DNA of 64,000 nucleotides from Alphaproteobacteria bacterium. GTDB lineage: Bacteria; Pseudomonadota; Alphaproteobacteria; Rhizobiales; Amorphaceae. Below the pieces are notes generated by a model, which saw nothing but the letters and a program-made list of their open reading frames with translations, was not told the DNA's origin and made no database searches. The stretch spans positions 19,865-83,864 of the forward strand of contig JAUIJH010000002.1 in the NCBI GenBank assembly GCA_030431335.1, in the 5' to 3' direction. The position numbers were made by a program, and so were the translations under genes. This document shows positions 19,414 to 31,508 of the stretch, in pieces (within the stretch, counting starts at the first letter, position 1; every line of letters begins with the position of its first letter).

Positions 19414-20094
19414 ATGCAGACTGTCACCCGCGTCGTCGCTCCCGTCCGTTCCCAGGTTCAGGATCTCCTGAAGCTGATGATCTTCGAGGGGCAGCTCGCC
19501 CCCGGCGACCGGTTGATCGAGCGCGACCTGTGCCAGCGCTTCGGCGTCAGCCGCCCGCTTCTGCGCGAGGCGTTGCGCCAGCTCGACGCGGAGGGTCTCG
19601 TCACCTCGCAGCCCAACGGCGGCGTCGTGGTCAAGATGATGACGGTGGAGGAGGCGACGGACGTCTACGCGGTCCGCGCCTTTCTGGAGGGCGGCGCCGC
19701 CCGGCTCACGGCGCAGCTCGGAACCGATGACGCGATCGAGGCGCTGCGCGAGCGCACCCGCGCCGTGGAGCGGGCGCTGGGGGACAGCGATCCGCTGGCG
19801 CTGCGCCGCGCCAAGAACGCCTTTTACGAAGCCCTTCAGGAAAGCTGCGGCAACCCGACCTTGGCGGAGATGCTGCGCATCGTGCACGGGCGGATCCACC
19901 TCCTGCGCACCCTGACCCTCAACGAGCCGGGCCGCATGGCGGCCGCCGTCGCGGAGATCCGCGCGATCTTCGACGCCATCGAGGCGCGCGACGCGGAAGA
20001 GGCGTTCCGCCTGTCGGTCCGCCACATCGAGAATGCGGCCAGCGCGATGCGCAAGGCCTGGCGCCCGAGCGCCGGCACAACCCTGGAAAATTGA
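19414..20094 (+). CDS. GntR family regulator, FadR/FCD subfamily
   Basis: 226 residues. The N-terminal winged helix reads 'APGDRLIERDLCQRFGVSRP' then 'LLREALRQLDAEGLV' and the wing 'SQPNGGVVV'. From about residue 75 an all-helical FCD ligand domain follows with 'ALRRAKNAFYEALQESCGNP' and a late 'SVRHIENA' whose His could bind metal. FCD regulators commonly sense carboxylates or amino acids. It faces the aspartate dehydrogenase and leads the peptide-importer genes, so it probably controls both sides. Confidence 0.92.
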   Translation: MQTVTRVVAPVRSQVQDLLKLMIFEGQLAPGDRLIERDLCQRFGVSRPLLREALRQLDAEGLVTSQPNGGVVVKMMTVEEATDVYAVRAFLEGGAARLTAQLGTDDAIEALRERTRAVERALGDSDPLALRRAKNAFYEALQESCGNPTLAEMLRIVHGRIHLLRTLTLNEPGRMAAAVAEIRAIFDAIEARDAEEAFRLSVRHIENAASAMRKAWRPSAGTTLEN

Positions 20095-20107
20095 ACATCG
20101 GTCAGCC

Positions 20108-20130
20108 GCGGCCCGACCCGAGCGGGCCGC
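20108..20130 (+). repeat. Hairpin between GntR gene and binding-protein gene
   Basis: GCGGCCCG (20108-20115) and CGGGCCGC (20123-20130) form a perfect 8-bp stem with a 7-nt loop, 13 bp after the GntR stop and 10 bp before the GGAGG of the next gene. There is no T run, so it may reduce read-through or shield the next transcript end rather than fully terminate. Confidence 0.5.
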
Positions 20131-20153
20131 TCTTACGAACGGAGGATGGGCGA

Positions 20154-21680
20154 ATGGCTAAAACATCGTTTGAAATCACGCGGCGCGGCCTTTTGGCGGC
20201 AGGCGCCTCGCTCGGCGGCATGGCGCTGCTCAACGGCGTGCCGGCGGCCTTCGCGGCCGAGGGTACCCTCGAAGTGGCGGTCCAGGGCGTGCCCGATTCG
20301 CTCATCACCGGCTTCAGCAGCTTCGCCTCGCAGAGCGTGATGTTCCAGATGATGGAGCCTCTCGTGCTGCGCGACTGGAAGGGCGACCTGCACCCCGGCC
20401 TCGCCACCGAATGGAAGGCGATCGACCCGGAGACCTGGCGCTTCAAGCTGCGCGAGGGCGTCACCTTCCATGACGGCACCCCGTTCACGGCCGAGGACGT
20501 CAAGTACACGTTCGACTACGTGCTGGCGCCCGATTCGCTCTACGGCACCAAATCGCGCGTCTCCCAGGTCGAGAGCGTCGAGATCGAGGACGATCACACC
20601 ATCCTCATCAAGACCAAGGGTCCGTTCCCGACCCTGCTCAACGGTCTGTCCAACATCGGCATCGAGCCCAAGCACTACGTGGAGGAGGTCGGTCGCGACG
20701 GGATGACCTCCAAGCCCATGGGCACCGGCCCGTTCCAGCTTTCCCGCTGGGTGCCGGGCGACCGCATCGAATACACCGCCTTCGACGATTATTGGGGCGG
20801 CAAGCCGGCCATCGACACGCTCGTCCTGCGCCAGGTGCCGGAGGGTTCCACCCGCGTCGCGTCGCTGCTCGCCGGCGAGGTCGCCATCTCCGAAGAGCTG
20901 CCCATCGACCTGCTCGAGACGGTGGACCAGTCGCCCAACGCCTCCGTGGTCTCGGTGGAATCGACGGTCGGCCTGCTGCTCACCTTCGATACCAGCAAGG
21001 CCCCCTTCGACGATGCCCGCGTTCGCCTCGCGCTCAACATGGCGGTCGACAAGGAAGCGATCCTGGAGCGCCTGCTGCTCGGCCGCGGCACCGTGCTGCA
21101 GGGCCAGATGCTGACCTCCAACACCTTCGGCTTCAATCCGGACCTCGGCCCGATCCCCTACGACCCGGAGAAAGCCCGCGCGCTGCTGGAAGAAGCCGGC
21201 TACGGCGACGGCTTCGATACCTCCATCACCACCCGCTCGGGCAAGTATCTCGCCGACGTCGACATCAGCAACGTCATCGCCGCCATGTTCGCCGACATCG
21301 GCGTCAACACCACCGTCAACGTGGTCGAGCAGGGCGTCTATTCCAAGATGGCGACGGCGCACGACATGGGCCCGATGCACATGGTCGGCTGGTACAGCCT
21401 GGGCGACGCCGACTTCGCCACCGTCTGGTTCACCGATGGCGGCAAGCGCAACTACTGGCACAACGACGAGTACGAGAAGCTGTTCCTGGCAGCGCGCTCC
21501 ACCGTCGACGACGACGAGCGCCTCAAGGCCTATCACCGCATGATGGAGATCATGCACGAAGAGGTGCCCGCGATCTTCCTGTTCGGCCTGCCGACGATCT
21601 ACGGCGCCGTCGACAATCTCGAAGGCTGGGACGCGCCGGCCGACAAGATCCTGCGTCTGTCAGACGCCAAGCTGAACTGA
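20154..21680 (+). CDS. ABC importer solute-binding protein, family 5 (peptide/opine/nickel type)
   Basis: 508 residues from the ATG at 20154, preceded by GGAGG. The leader 'TRRGLLAAGASLGG' with paired arginines suggests Tat export, ending near 'AAFAAEG'. Family-5 segments: 'LATEWKAIDPETWRFKLREGVTFHDG' (in parts), 'FTAEDVKYTFDYVL', 'GTGPFQLSRWVPGDRIEY' and 'ARVRLALNMAVDKEAI'. It binds peptides or related solutes in the periplasm for the DppBCDF-like proteins encoded downstream. A strong hairpin lies directly after its stop. Confidence 0.93.
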   Translation: MAKTSFEITRRGLLAAGASLGGMALLNGVPAAFAAEGTLEVAVQGVPDSLITGFSSFASQSVMFQMMEPLVLRDWKGDLHPGLATEWKAIDPETWRFKLREGVTFHDGTPFTAEDVKYTFDYVLAPDSLYGTKSRVSQVESVEIEDDHTILIKTKGPFPTLLNGLSNIGIEPKHYVEEVGRDGMTSKPMGTGPFQLSRWVPGDRIEYTAFDDYWGGKPAIDTLVLRQVPEGSTRVASLLAGEVAISEELPIDLLETVDQSPNASVVSVESTVGLLLTFDTSKAPFDDARVRLALNMAVDKEAILERLLLGRGTVLQGQMLTSNTFGFNPDLGPIPYDPEKARALLEEAGYGDGFDTSITTRSGKYLADVDISNVIAAMFADIGVNTTVNVVEQGVYSKMATAHDMGPMHMVGWYSLGDADFATVWFTDGGKRNYWHNDEYEKLFLAARSTVDDDERLKAYHRMMEIMHEEVPAIFLFGLPTIYGAVDNLEGWDAPADKILRLSDAKLN

Positions 21681-21721
21681 CCAGCGCGCCGCAACCTTTC
21701 CAACCAGAACGAGCTGGCGAA

Positions 21722-21747
21722 CGAGCGGCGGGCCAACCCGCCGCTCG
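21722..21747 (+). repeat. Strong hairpin after the binding-protein gene
   Basis: CGAGCGGCGGG (21722-21732), loop CCAA, CCCGCCGCTCG (21737-21747): a perfect 11-bp GC-rich stem, 41 bp past the binding-protein stop and 21 bp before the peptidase start. No T run follows. The position suits an mRNA-stabilising or partial-termination element that raises binding-protein output over the other operon products. Confidence 0.6.
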
Positions 21748-21768
21748 CACCGCCGGTCAGGAGCAGCC

Positions 21769-22896
21769 ATGAAAAAAATCGATGATGCCGCTGGCGATAT
21801 CGCCGGGGTTCGCAAGGCGCTGGAAGCCAGCGATTTCGACGCGATCATCGCCTGTTCGCCCGAGAACATCCGCTACGTCAGCGACGCGAGCATCGCGACG
21901 CTGAAGTCGATCCGCGACCGCCTGGGCCTGATCGTCTGGGCCAAGGGGCGCGAGCCGGTCTTCGTCATCTGCCAGGTCGAGGAAGCCTACGTCCGCCAGG
22001 AGAGCTGGATCTCCGAGATCCGCGGCTACAAGGAATTCGTCAACCCGCCGATGAAGCTGGTCGAGGAGGTCCTTCGCGAGATGGGCCTGGAGAGCGGCAA
22101 GGTCGGCTGCGAGCTCGACTTCCTGCCCGGCCGCTACGTGCTCGAACTCCAGGCGGCGCTCCCCTCGCTCAACCTCGTGCCGTGCGATGCGCTGTTCCGC
22201 AGCGTGCGCATGTTCAAGACGCCGCGCGAGGTGGAGATCCTGCAGGAGGGCTACCGCGGCACCGAAAAGGCCATGATGGCCACCTACCTCACCACCCGCG
22301 TGGGCGAGGACGAGTGGAGCCTGTCGCGCCGGCTCGCCGACCAGATCTTGCTGTCAGGCGCCGAGAGCATCGCCTTCAACCACATCAACGCCGGGCCGAA
22401 CACGGGCTTCCCCCACGCCGCCCCGTCCGACTACCGCGTCCAGAAGGGCGATATCGTCAAGGCCGATTCGGGCGGCTTCTACCAGGACTACTATTCCAAC
22501 GTCGGCCGCACCGCGAAGGTGGGCAAGCCGACGGCGGACGAGGTCGACACCTGGAAGCGCCTGCGCGAAATCCACCACGCCATCATCGACATGCTCCGCC
22601 CCGGCAACACCGGCGGCCAGCTGTTCGAGGAAGCGCGGCGCCTGCACGAGAAGCACAAGCTGCCGTTCCCCTTCGCCCACAACGGCCACAGCATCGGCCT
22701 CGAAGTCCACGAGTACCCGATGATCAAGCCGTACGAAGACACGGTCTACGAAGTGGGCATGGTCTCGACGGTCGAAACGCGGATCCGCGAAGTCGGCGTC
22801 AAGGGGCTGCACATGGAAGACCTCATCCAGATCACGGAGAACGGGCCGGTTCTGCTCTCCGATGCCTTCGACAACGAGGAAATTCTTGCAGTCTAG
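21769..22896 (+). CDS. M24 family metallopeptidase (Xaa-Pro peptidase-like)
   Basis: 375 residues: a creatinase-like N-terminal domain (about 1-140) and a pita-bread M24 domain. Metal-ligand positions visible are Asp233 in 'VKADSGG', His307 in 'HNGHSIG', Glu336 in 'TVETRI' and Glu350 in 'LHMEDL'. The second Asp of the usual SD-x-x-RT motif is Asn244 in 'YYSNVGRT'. The gene lies inside the peptide-importer operon between the binding protein and the permeases, so it likely cleaves an imported dipeptide or hydrolyses a related amide; ectoine hydrolase-type activities are in the same fold. AGGAG precedes the ATG. Confidence 0.88.
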   Translation: MKKIDDAAGDIAGVRKALEASDFDAIIACSPENIRYVSDASIATLKSIRDRLGLIVWAKGREPVFVICQVEEAYVRQESWISEIRGYKEFVNPPMKLVEEVLREMGLESGKVGCELDFLPGRYVLELQAALPSLNLVPCDALFRSVRMFKTPREVEILQEGYRGTEKAMMATYLTTRVGEDEWSLSRRLADQILLSGAESIAFNHINAGPNTGFPHAAPSDYRVQKGDIVKADSGGFYQDYYSNVGRTAKVGKPTADEVDTWKRLREIHHAIIDMLRPGNTGGQLFEEARRLHEKHKLPFPFAHNGHSIGLEVHEYPMIKPYEDTVYEVGMVSTVETRIREVGVKGLHMEDLIQITENGPVLLSDAFDNEEILAV

Positions 22897-22904
22897 GACC
22901 CGCT

Positions 22905-22952
22905 CGGCCGACATGGCGGCGAGGCCTCGGCCTCGTTCCGCCGCGTCGGCCG
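22905..22952 (+). repeat. Long nested hairpin between peptidase and permease genes
   Basis: Three nested stems are exact: CGGCCGAC/GTCGGCCG (8 bp), GGCGG/CCGCC (5 bp) and CGAGGC/GCCTCG (6 bp) around a CTCG loop, with only small bulges (AT versus GC, and TT). The 48-nt element gives 19 pairs and begins 9 bp after the peptidase stop. It is the third hairpin in this operon. Confidence 0.6.
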
Positions 22953-23007
22953 TGCCCCTGACGCCAGCGGGACAGGGCATGGCGCCCGCGACCCCGAGGA
23001 CCGCGCC

Positions 23008-23925
23008 GTGCTGAATTTCATCCTCCGCCGTCTCGCGACCATCCCGATCTCGATCCTGATCGTGACGGCGGTGACGTTCTTCATCCTGCGGCTGACCGGC
23101 GATCCGGTCGAACTCTATCTCGACATCACCCGCACGCCCGAGCAGGAGGCGCTGCTGCGCCAGGAACTGGGCCTCGATCAGCCGCTGATCGTGCAGTACC
23201 TGCAATTCCTGGCGGACATCGTGCGGCTCGATTTCGGCCGCTCGCTGCAGTTCCAGGCGCCGGCCATCGACATTGTCGTCCAGCGGCTTGGCGCCACGTT
23301 CCAGCTCATCGGCGCGGCGCTCGTCATCGCGCTGGTGGTCGGCCTTGTGGGCGGGCTCGTGTCGGCCCGCTACAAGGACCGCACCGCCGACATGGTGATC
23401 TCCTCGCTGGCGGTGGCGGGCCAGTCGATGCCCTCCTTCTGGCTCGGCATCCTCCTGGTGCAGCTCTTCGCGCTTAATCTCGGCTGGCTGCCCACCTCCG
23501 GCACCGGCGGATGGCAGCACCTCGTGTTGCCATCGGTGACGCTGGCCGCCTTCATCGCGCCCAACCTCGTGCTGATCACCCGCACCAGCGTCCTGGAAAT
23601 CACCGACGAACTCTATGTGACGACGGCCCGCTCCAAGGGCCTGCCGCGCCTGCGCATCCTGCTGCGCCATATCCTTCCCAACGCGCTCAACCCGATCATC
23701 AGCTTCTTCGGCCTCCAGGTCGGGCGCCTCGTCGGTGGGTCGGTGGTGACGGAGACGATCTTCGCCTGGCCCGGCATCGGCCGGCTGATGATCGGCGCCA
23801 TCTACCAGCGCGACGTGCCGGTGGTGGTCGCCTCGGTGATCATCGTCGCGCTCGCCATCATCATCGCCAATCTTCTGGTCGACCTCATCCTTTCGGTGGT
23901 CGACCCGCGCATCCGGCTGGATTGA
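23008..23925 (+). CDS. Peptide-type ABC importer permease (DppB-like), GTG start
   Basis: 305 residues starting at GTG 23008, with GAGGA 7 bp upstream. Typical DppB features: 'LNFILRRLATIPISILIVTA', 'FILRLTGDPVELYL', 'ELGLDQPLIVQYLQFL', 'LDFGRSLQ' and the ATPase-contact 'YVTTARSKGLPRLRILLRHI' followed by 'NPIISFFGLQVGRLVGGSVV'. Six membrane segments. Pairs with the next gene product. Confidence 0.93.
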   Translation: MLNFILRRLATIPISILIVTAVTFFILRLTGDPVELYLDITRTPEQEALLRQELGLDQPLIVQYLQFLADIVRLDFGRSLQFQAPAIDIVVQRLGATFQLIGAALVIALVVGLVGGLVSARYKDRTADMVISSLAVAGQSMPSFWLGILLVQLFALNLGWLPTSGTGGWQHLVLPSVTLAAFIAPNLVLITRTSVLEITDELYVTTARSKGLPRLRILLRHILPNALNPIISFFGLQVGRLVGGSVVTETIFAWPGIGRLMIGAIYQRDVPVVVASVIIVALAIIIANLLVDLILSVVDPRIRLD

Positions 23926-23936
23926 GGAGGCCGGCG

Positions 23937-24773
23937 ATGTTCACTCCCACCGTCAAGATCGTGCTCGGTGCGATCGTCGTCGCGATCTTCGTGCTTGTGG
24001 CGATATTCGCCCCCGCGCTGGCGCCCTACGACCCGCTCAAGCAGGACCTCTTCAGCCGCCTCGTGCCGCCGGTCTGGGACGCGCGCGGCAGCGTCTCCCA
24101 CATCCTCGGCACCGACGGCTACGGCCGCGACGTCTTCTCCCGCCTCATCTACGGCTCGCGCGTGTCGATCCTGGTGGGCGTCTCCTCGATGCTCCTGTCC
24201 TGCCTCATCGGCACGCTGCTCGGCATGATGGCCGGCTACAATGGCGGGCGCACCGAGCAGCTCATCATGCGCTTCGCCGACGCGCACCTCGCCTTTCCGG
24301 AGATCCTGCTCGCCATCCTCGTCGTCGCGGTGCTGGGGGGCAGCCTCATCAACATCGTCATCATCCTGGGCGTGTCGAGCTGGATGGTCTACGCGCGGGT
24401 GGTCTACGGGCTGACGCTGTCGCTCAAGGAGCGGCCCTTCATCGAGGCGGGGCGCTCCCACGGCGCTTCGGCGAGCTACCTGATCCGCCGCCACATCTTC
24501 CCGCACCTCCTGCCGATGATCGTCGTCGTGTCGACGCTGCAGGTGGCGCAGATGATCCTGACCGAGACGGCGCTCTCCTTCCTGGGCCTCGGCCTGCCGC
24601 CGCCCACGCCGAGCTGGGGCAACGTCCTGGCCGAAGGGCGCGACCGGCTATTCGTGGCGCCCTGGGTCGCCAACAGCGCGGGCGTCGCCATCATCTTGAT
24701 GGTGTGGGGCGTCAACACGCTGGGCAACGGGCTGCGCGAGCGGCTCGACCCGAAGGCGGCCGGCCGTGGCTGA
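23937..24773 (+). CDS. Peptide-type ABC importer permease (DppC-like)
   Basis: 278 residues, ATG at 23937 with AGGAGG. It contains 'HILGTDGYGRDVFSRLIYGS', the DppC hallmark, and the ATPase-contact loop 'ERPFIEAGRSHGASASYLIR' with 'RHIFPHLLPMIVVV'. The usual cytoplasmic N-terminal extension of DppC is short here. It starts 11 bp after the DppB-like gene and its stop overlaps the next GTG start by 8 bp. Confidence 0.93.
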   Translation: MFTPTVKIVLGAIVVAIFVLVAIFAPALAPYDPLKQDLFSRLVPPVWDARGSVSHILGTDGYGRDVFSRLIYGSRVSILVGVSSMLLSCLIGTLLGMMAGYNGGRTEQLIMRFADAHLAFPEILLAILVVAVLGGSLINIVIILGVSSWMVYARVVYGLTLSLKERPFIEAGRSHGASASYLIRRHIFPHLLPMIVVVSTLQVAQMILTETALSFLGLGLPPPTPSWGNVLAEGRDRLFVAPWVANSAGVAIILMVWGVNTLGNGLRERLDPKAAGRG

Positions 24774-25752
24774 CCCGCGCCCCCTCCTGGAGGTCCGCGA
24801 CCTCTCCGTGTCGTTCCGCAGCGGCGGGCGCGACCTTCGCGCCGTCGAGGGCATCGATTTCTCGCTCGGTGCGGGGGAGGTGATGGGGCTCGTCGGCGAA
24901 TCGGGCAGCGGCAAGTCGGCGACGGCGATGGCGCTCCTGCGCCTCCTGCCGGACGCCGCCACCATCGGCGGCCAGATCCTGTTCGAGGGCGAGGATCTCG
25001 CCCAGGTGCCCGAAAAGCGGCTCAACGAGATCCGCGGCCGCGATATCGCGATGATCTTCCAGGAACCGATGAGCTCGCTCAATCCAGTGATGAGCATCGG
25101 CGCGCAGATCATGGAGCCAATGCGCTTCCATCTCGGGCTGTCGGCGCGCGATGCCCGCCTGCGCGCCATCGAGCTCTTGGAGCGCGTGCGCATTCCGGCG
25201 GCCGAGCGGCGGCTCAAGAACTATCCGCACGAGCTGTCGGGCGGCCTGCGCCAGCGGGTGATGATCGCCATGGCGCTGTCGTGCAAGCCCAAGCTCCTCC
25301 TCGCCGACGAGCCGACCACCGCCCTCGACGTGACGGTGCAGGCGCAGATCCTCGATCTCCTCTACGAGCTGAAGGAAGAGACGGGGCTGTCGATCATCAT
25401 CATCACCCACGATCTCGGCGTGGTGGCCAACTTCGCCGACAATGTGGCGGTGATGTATTGCGGCCGGATCGCCGAAACCGGGCCGGTGTCGGCCTTCTTC
25501 GACCGGCCGGGCCACCCCTACACCAAGGCGCTGATCGAGAGCATCCCGGACGACGACACGTCCGGCCGCCTCGCCACCATCCCCGGCACGGTCCCCAAGC
25601 TGACCGAGCTGCCGCCGGGGTGCCGCTTCGCGCCGCGCTGCGCCCACAGCCGCCCCGCCTGCTCGGACATTCTGGCTGACCTCTACCAGCTGGAGCCCGA
25701 CCATCGCGCTGCCTGCATCATGCCCTTCGACTACCGGATCCCCGACCAATGA
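24766..25752 (+). CDS. Peptide-type ABC importer ATPase (DppD-like), GTG start
   Basis: 328 residues. Walker [12 protein letters not shown]-loop '[13 protein letters not shown]', signature '[15 protein letters not shown]', Walker B '[12 protein letters not shown]', switch 'ITHDLG'. The C-terminal OppD/F extension is present, including the CxxC-like '[17 protein letters not shown]' cysteines that can hold a 4Fe-4S cluster in this family. The GTG start lies within the end of the DppC-like gene. Confidence 0.94.
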   Translation: MADPRPLLEVRDLSVSFRSGGRDLRAVEGIDFSLGAGEVMGLVGESGSGKSATAMALLRLLPDAATIGGQILFEGEDLAQVPEKRLNEIRGRDIAMIFQEPMSSLNPVMSIGAQIMEPMRFHLGLSARDARLRAIELLERVRIPAAERRLKNYPHELSGGLRQRVMIAMALSCKPKLLLADEPTTALDVTVQAQILDLLYELKEETGLSIIIITHDLGVVANFADNVAVMYCGRIAETGPVSAFFDRPGHPYTKALIESIPDDDTSGRLATIPGTVPKLTELPPGCRFAPRCAHSRPACSDILADLYQLEPDHRAACIMPFDYRIPDQ

Positions 25753-26738
25753 TGGCTGACGCGGAACCCGCCGGGCGGCCGCTCCTGGAGGTGGAGGCGC
25801 TCACCAAGCACTTCCCCGTCGGCCGGCATTTGCTGCGCCGCGCGCCGCGCCATGTTCTGCGCGCGGTGGACGGCGTGTCCCTGACCGTGGCGCGCCATTC
25901 CACGCTCGGGCTCGTGGGGGAGAGCGGCTGCGGCAAGTCCACGCTCGGGCGGCTGATGATCCGCCTCTTGGAGCCCACCTCCGGCCGCATCGTCTTCGAC
26001 GGCATCGACATCGCCACCGCCGACCCGGCGGCCTTGCGCCAGATGCGCAGCCGCTTCCAGATGGTGTTCCAGGATCCGCTCGGCTCGCTCGATCCGCGCG
26101 TGCGCGTCGGCGACAGCATCGCCGAGCCCCTCGGCATCCTCGGCGAGGGCAGCCCCAAGCGCAATCTGGAGCGGGCGGCGCAGATCCTGAGCCTCGTGGG
26201 CCTCGACCCGTCCGTCATGGGGCGCTATCCGCACGAATTCTCGGGCGGCCAGAAGCAGCGCATCAGCATCGCGCGGGCGCTGATCGTGTCGCCGCAGCTC
26301 ATCGTCGCCGACGAGCCCGTCTCCGCGCTCGACGTGTCGGTGCGCGCGCAGATCGTCAACCTCTTCCAGGACGTGCAGGAGAAGCTGGGCCTCTCCTACG
26401 TGTTCGTCTCGCACGATCTCGGCATCGTGCGCCACGTCGCCGACCACGTGGCGATCATGTATCTGGGCAAGCTGATGGAGTATGGCGTCGCCCGCGAGGT
26501 GCTGCGCGAGCCGGCGCACCCCTATACGCGCGCGCTCGTGGCCACCATTCCGCCGCCCCGCCCGCTCAAGGAGCGGCCGCGCGCGGCGATCGTGGGCGAT
26601 CTGCCCAACCCCATCGACATTCCGCGCGGCTGCCGCTTCGCCTCGCGCTGCCCGCTGGTGCAGCCGATTTGCCGCGAAGAGGAGCCCGAGTTGCGCGCCC
26701 TCGACGATGGCCGCAAGGCCGCCTGCCACTTCGCCTGA
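25749..26738 (+). CDS. Peptide-type ABC importer ATPase (DppF-like)
   Basis: 329 residues, start ATGA-overlapping the DppD-like gene. Walker A GESGCGKSTLGR, Q-loop 'VFQDPLGSLDPR', signature 'FSGGQKQRISIARAL', Walker B 'LIVADEPVSALD', switch 'VSHDLG', then the cysteine-containing tail 'GCRFASRCPLVQPICREE'. Both ATPases of this importer look complete, unlike those at 7.7-9.9 kb. Last gene of the operon. Confidence 0.94.
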   Translation: MMADAEPAGRPLLEVEALTKHFPVGRHLLRRAPRHVLRAVDGVSLTVARHSTLGLVGESGCGKSTLGRLMIRLLEPTSGRIVFDGIDIATADPAALRQMRSRFQMVFQDPLGSLDPRVRVGDSIAEPLGILGEGSPKRNLERAAQILSLVGLDPSVMGRYPHEFSGGQKQRISIARALIVSPQLIVADEPVSALDVSVRAQIVNLFQDVQEKLGLSYVFVSHDLGIVRHVADHVAIMYLGKLMEYGVAREVLREPAHPYTRALVATIPPPRPLKERPRAAIVGDLPNPIDIPRGCRFASRCPLVQPICREEEPELRALDDGRKAACHFA

Positions 26739-26932
26739 CGCCTTCGCCGGGCTGCGGCGCCGTCAAGGGGCCGCCCGGAGCCACCCGCAGCGAAGCGAGG
26801 ATGGCGAGGACGGGGCGAAGCCGTACCCCTTTACGGCGTCGCGGTGCGGCCCAGGCTCGACCGGGTTTCAGGTCAGCTGCCCGAAGGGCATCTGATCCTG
26901 CAAACCTGCCTGCCGGCGAGGTGGAGGGAGCG

Positions 26933-26951
26933 CGAGGGGGGAACCCCCTCG
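26933..26951. terminator. Terminator-like hairpin between importer operon and aminotransferase
   Basis: CGAGGGGG (26933-26940), loop GAA, CCCCCTCG (26944-26951): a perfect 8-bp stem between the convergent DppF-like gene and aminotransferase gene, followed by TATCTCTT on the plus side. The other ~200 bp between these genes show nothing recognisable. Confidence 0.5.
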
Positions 26952-26989
26952 TATCTCTTGGAAATGAACGTCGGCGCAACGCGCCGCCT

Positions 26990-28306
26990 TTATTGCGGCA
27001 GCGTGTCGAGCGCCTTGCGGAACTTGCCGACGATCTCGTCGATGTGCGCTCGTTCGGCGACGAACATGGGGGCCACGATGCCGGTGTCGCCGGTGAACTT
27101 CACGTGCAGGCCGCCCCAGAACATCTCGATCTGGGCGAGGGTGCCGCGCTTGCCCGGCTTCTCATGCGCGTGGAGCTCCACGCCGGCCATCATGCCGATG
27201 GTGCGGATATCCTTCACCATCGGATGGTCCGCCAGGGTGAGGATCGCCTCCTCGAAGTAGGGTGACATCTCCGCTGCGCGTGCGAACAGGCCCTCTTCGC
27301 GGTAGATGCCGAGCGAGGCCAGGCCCGCCGCGCAGGCAGCCGGGTGGCCGGAATAGGTGTAGCCGTGGAACAGCTCGATGCCGCCCATCGCCGCGCTGTC
27401 GGTGACGGTCTCGTAGATGTCGTCGCGCACGGCGACGGCGCCCATCGGGATCGATCCGTTGGTGAGTGCCTTGGCCATCGTGATCATGTCCGGCACAACG
27501 CCGAAGGCGTCGGCGCTGAAGTTGCCGCCGACCCGGCCGAAACCGCAGATCACGTCGTCGAACACCAGGAGCAGCCCGTACTCGTCGCAGATCTGCCGCA
27601 GGCGCTCCAGGTATCCCTTGGGCGGCGGCAGCGTGCCGGTTGAACCGGCCACCGGCTCCACGAACACGGCCGCGATGGTCTCCGCGCCGTAGTTGTCGAT
27701 GAAGCGCTTCAGGTCTTCCGCCCGGTCCGCGCCCGTGGCGCGCTGGCCCGGCACGAACAGCTCCTCCTCCGTCCACGTGTGGCGCATGTGGACGACATCG
27801 GGCATCGTGCCGGGGAAGGCGCGGCGGTTGTTGACGAGCCCGGATAGGCTCACCCCGCCGATGTTGACGCCGTGATACGCCCGCTCGCGGCTCACGAAGC
27901 GGGTGCGCCGCTCGCCGCGGGCATAGTGGTAGGCCATCGCGATCTTGAGCGCGGTGTCGATCGCCTCGGAACCGGAGTTGACGAAGAAGACGTGGTTGAT
28001 CGTCTCCGGCGTCAGCCGCGCCACCTCCTGGGCGAGCGCGAAGCTCATCGGATGGCCGGTGCCGAACGGCGACACGTAGGTCATCTCCTGCATGGCGGCA
28101 TGGACCGCCTCGATGATGCGTGGATGGCAGTGCCCAGCCGGCGAGCAGAACAGGCCCGACGAACCGTCGATCACCGTGCCGCCCTTGTGGTCCGTCATAT
28201 AGACGCCCGCGGCGCCGGTGATCAGCCGCGGCGCCTGCTTGAAGCCGCGGTTGTCGGTAAACGGCATCCAGAATTCTTCGAGAGAATTCGTTTTCACGTC
28301 GAGCAT
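26990..28306 (-). CDS. Class III aminotransferase (beta-alanine/omega-amino acid:pyruvate type)
   Basis: 438 residues from the ATG at 28306 (GAGG upstream; a longer open frame upstream is not homologous). PLP features: 'VNSGSEAIDTALK' phosphate loop near 110-121, 'ERAYHGVNIGG', Asp250 in 'LVFDDVICGFGRVG' and the Schiff-base Lys279 in 'MAKALTNGSIPMGAV'. It begins 'SLEEFWMPFTDNRGFK', characteristic of the omega-amino acid:pyruvate subgroup. It would transfer an amino group from an omega-amino acid or amine to pyruvate. Convergent with the peptide importer, so functional linkage is plausible but not shown. Confidence 0.9.
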   Translation of the reverse strand: MLDVKTNSLEEFWMPFTDNRGFKQAPRLITGAAGVYMTDHKGGTVIDGSSGLFCSPAGHCHPRIIEAVHAAMQEMTYVSPFGTGHPMSFALAQEVARLTPETINHVFFVNSGSEAIDTALKIAMAYHYARGERRTRFVSRERAYHGVNIGGVSLSGLVNNRRAFPGTMPDVVHMRHTWTEEELFVPGQRATGADRAEDLKRFIDNYGAETIAAVFVEPVAGSTGTLPPPKGYLERLRQICDEYGLLLVFDDVICGFGRVGGNFSADAFGVVPDMITMAKALTNGSIPMGAVAVRDDIYETVTDSAAMGGIELFHGYTYSGHPAACAAGLASLGIYREEGLFARAAEMSPYFEEAILTLADHPMVKDIRTIGMMAGVELHAHEKPGKRGTLAQIEMFWGGLHVKFTGDTGIVAPMFVAERAHIDEIVGKFRKALDTLPQ

Positions 28307-28400
28307 GCTCGGAACCTCGATTAGGCGCGCAAGATCAAATGGTTGTAGCACACCGGCCCGCGCTTGTACGGGCTGGCGCACACGTCGGCGGCAGTTTGGC

Positions 28401-31503
<3,103 letters not shown>

Positions 31504-31508
31504 CGGCG

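Noticed and set aside
26739..26989. Small gene in the gap between the importer and the aminotransferase
   Set aside because: Only short frames without ribosome sites or homology; the terminator-like hairpin is the one supported feature.
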